Source: Cytophagales bacterium (GTDB lineage Bacteria > Bacteroidota > Bacteroidia > Cytophagales > Cyclobacteriaceae). Taken from it: a DNA stretch of 15,698 bases. The first letter of the stretch is position 1; the number at the start of each line of letters is the position of its first letter. The position numbers and the translations under genes were made by a program. The stretch spans positions 1 through 15,698 of the forward strand of contig JAHEMU010000020.1 in the NCBI GenBank assembly GCA_024643485.1, given 5' to 3'. The notes under the pieces are model-generated. The model had not been told where the DNA came from and did not search any database. It saw only the letters and a program-made list of their open reading frames with translations. Positions 14,905-15,698 of this stretch are shown here, one piece after another.

Positions 14905-15698
14905 TTAAAAAAGCTCTTTTAGTCGCTCCATTTTCATGCTTCTTGAGCCTTTAATTAGGACTAATTGGTTATTAAACTGCCTTTTACCTAATTGCAAAAG
15001 GGCCTCGTCTGCTGTTGAATACCAAAGACTTTCTGAGTGAAGCTCATGTGCGTGCTTCATCAGAGGACCCACGTAAACAGCTGCAATTCCAGTGGACTGC
15101 AACCTTTTTCCAATCGATTGATGCTCGGAAATTTCTTCCACGCCTAGCTCTCCCATATCCCCCAAAACGGCCAGTTTATTTTTTGAAGTGTTCATGTGGT
15201 CGAGGTTTTCGATGGCAACCTGCATGGAGCTTGGGTTGGCATTATAAGCGTCCAAAATAAGGGTGTTATTACCTGATTCAATAACCTGAGAACGGTTATT
15301 GTCGGGCCGGTATTGAGCTATCGCATCCAGTGCCCGATCCATAGGCACATTAAAATATTTCCCAACAGCTAATGCGGCTGCCACATTTGAAAAATTATAC
15401 GCTCCAATCAACTGTGTGGATGTTTCTGGAAATCCTTCCACCTTTACTTTTAAGAAGGGATCTGATGAGATAAATGATACTGGGCAAAAACTTTTCTCAC
15501 TGGGATAGCTAAAAGATTTTGAAAATCTTTTTGACATATTTTTGATCACTTCATCCTGCTCATTCACCCAGATGATTCCATCATTTTTAATAAGAAAATC
15601 AAAAATTTCACTTTTTCCCCTTATGATTTGATCAACTCCACCAAAAGTACCAATGTGAGCCCTGCCTATATTGGTTATCAGTCCTCCATCCGGCTGTG
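14905..15698 (-). CDS. murF: UDP-N-acetylmuramoyl-tripeptide--D-alanyl-D-alanine ligase (partial, 5' end outside window)
   Basis: MurF adds D-Ala-D-Ala to UDP-MurNAc-tripeptide in the cytoplasm, the last soluble step of peptidoglycan precursor synthesis. The frame is open to the window edge, giving 263 C-terminal residues; the N-terminal substrate domain and the GKTTT P-loop lie outside. Counting from the edge, ITNIGRAHIGTFGG (7-20) and the Lys in RGKSE (K28) belong to the central ATPase domain. GAYNFSN (98-104), NRSQV (134-138), DAYNANPSSM (149-158), LGDMGELG (178-185) and KGSRSMKME (249-257) are hallmark MurF C-domain motifs. The GTG at 15567 is an internal Val codon, not the start, because the conserved motifs continue upstream of it. 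Confidence 0.95.
   Translation of the reverse strand, partial: QPDGGLITNIGRAHIGTFGGVDQIIRGKSEIFDFLIKNDGIIWVNEQDEVIKNMSKRFSKSFSYPSEKSFCPVSFISSDPFLKVKVEGFPETSTQLIGAYNFSNVAAALAVGKYFNVPMDRALDAIAQYRPDNNRSQVIESGNNTLILDAYNANPSSMQVAIENLDHMNTSKNKLAVLGDMGELGVEEISEHQSIGKRLQSTGIAAVYVGPLMKHAHELHSESLWYSTADEALLQLGKRQFNNQLVLIKGSRSMKMERLKELF

Noticed and set aside
14902..14925. Bidirectional terminator between the LytTR regulator and murF
   Set aside because: The stops are 3 bases apart and the short AAAAAGCTCTTTT element has almost no stem, so it was not called.
15445..15567. Start of murF at the GTG at 15567
   Set aside because: The same frame continues to the window edge with conserved MurF sequence (ITNIGRAHIGTFGG), so this codon is internal.

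Overview
The window looks like a chromosomal segment of a Gram-negative member of the Bacteroidota. The evidence is the low G+C, A-rich leaders without clear Shine-Dalgarno sequences, lipopolysaccharide and peptidoglycan genes (waaA, murF), a lipoprotein with a short lipobox signal, and above all several LytS/YehU-type histidine kinases with a LytTR response regulator, a style typical of that phylum. I cannot place it below phylum from sequence alone. Fourteen genes are covered, two of them cut by the window edges. No tRNA, rRNA, CRISPR array, insertion sequence or prophage is visible.

Region 1 (3-3191, + strand) is the end of a surface-polysaccharide cluster: the tail of an unidentified gene, a FemAB/GNAT-like acyltransferase, a 12-TM Wzx-type flippase and a family 2 glycosyltransferase. 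The last three overlap by a few bases, so they are probably translated together. Region 2 (3198-7033, - strand) is a compact envelope/housekeeping operon read as waaA (Kdo transferase), rsgA (30S-assembly GTPase) and a lipoprotein amidase.

Region 3 (7222-9551, + strand) is a LiaI/LiaF-like module. It holds a small four-TM protein, a LiaF-like protein with the same membrane part plus a C-terminal domain with four Phe-Gly-Gly turns, a four-TM LytS-type kinase, and then, where the response regulator would be expected, a RelE/ParE-like toxin gene without an antitoxin. Region 4 (9704-10868) is a single lipoprotein of unknown function with a strong intrinsic terminator.

Region 5 (10952-14901, + strand) is a three-gene signalling operon: a soluble GAF-domain kinase whose ATP-binding domain has lost its glycine boxes (a probable pseudokinase), an intact TPR/transmembrane LytS-type kinase, and a LytTR response regulator. 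The first two genes overlap by ATGA and the third follows 6 bases later. The window closes with the 3' two-thirds of murF on the - strand, convergent with the regulator.

The points most worth a second look are the pseudokinase paired with an active kinase, and the LiaF-like membrane module wired to a LytS-type kinase that has no regulator of its own. Together they put three LytS-family kinases and only one LytTR regulator within about 7 kb. All functional statements rest on motif reading without database searches.
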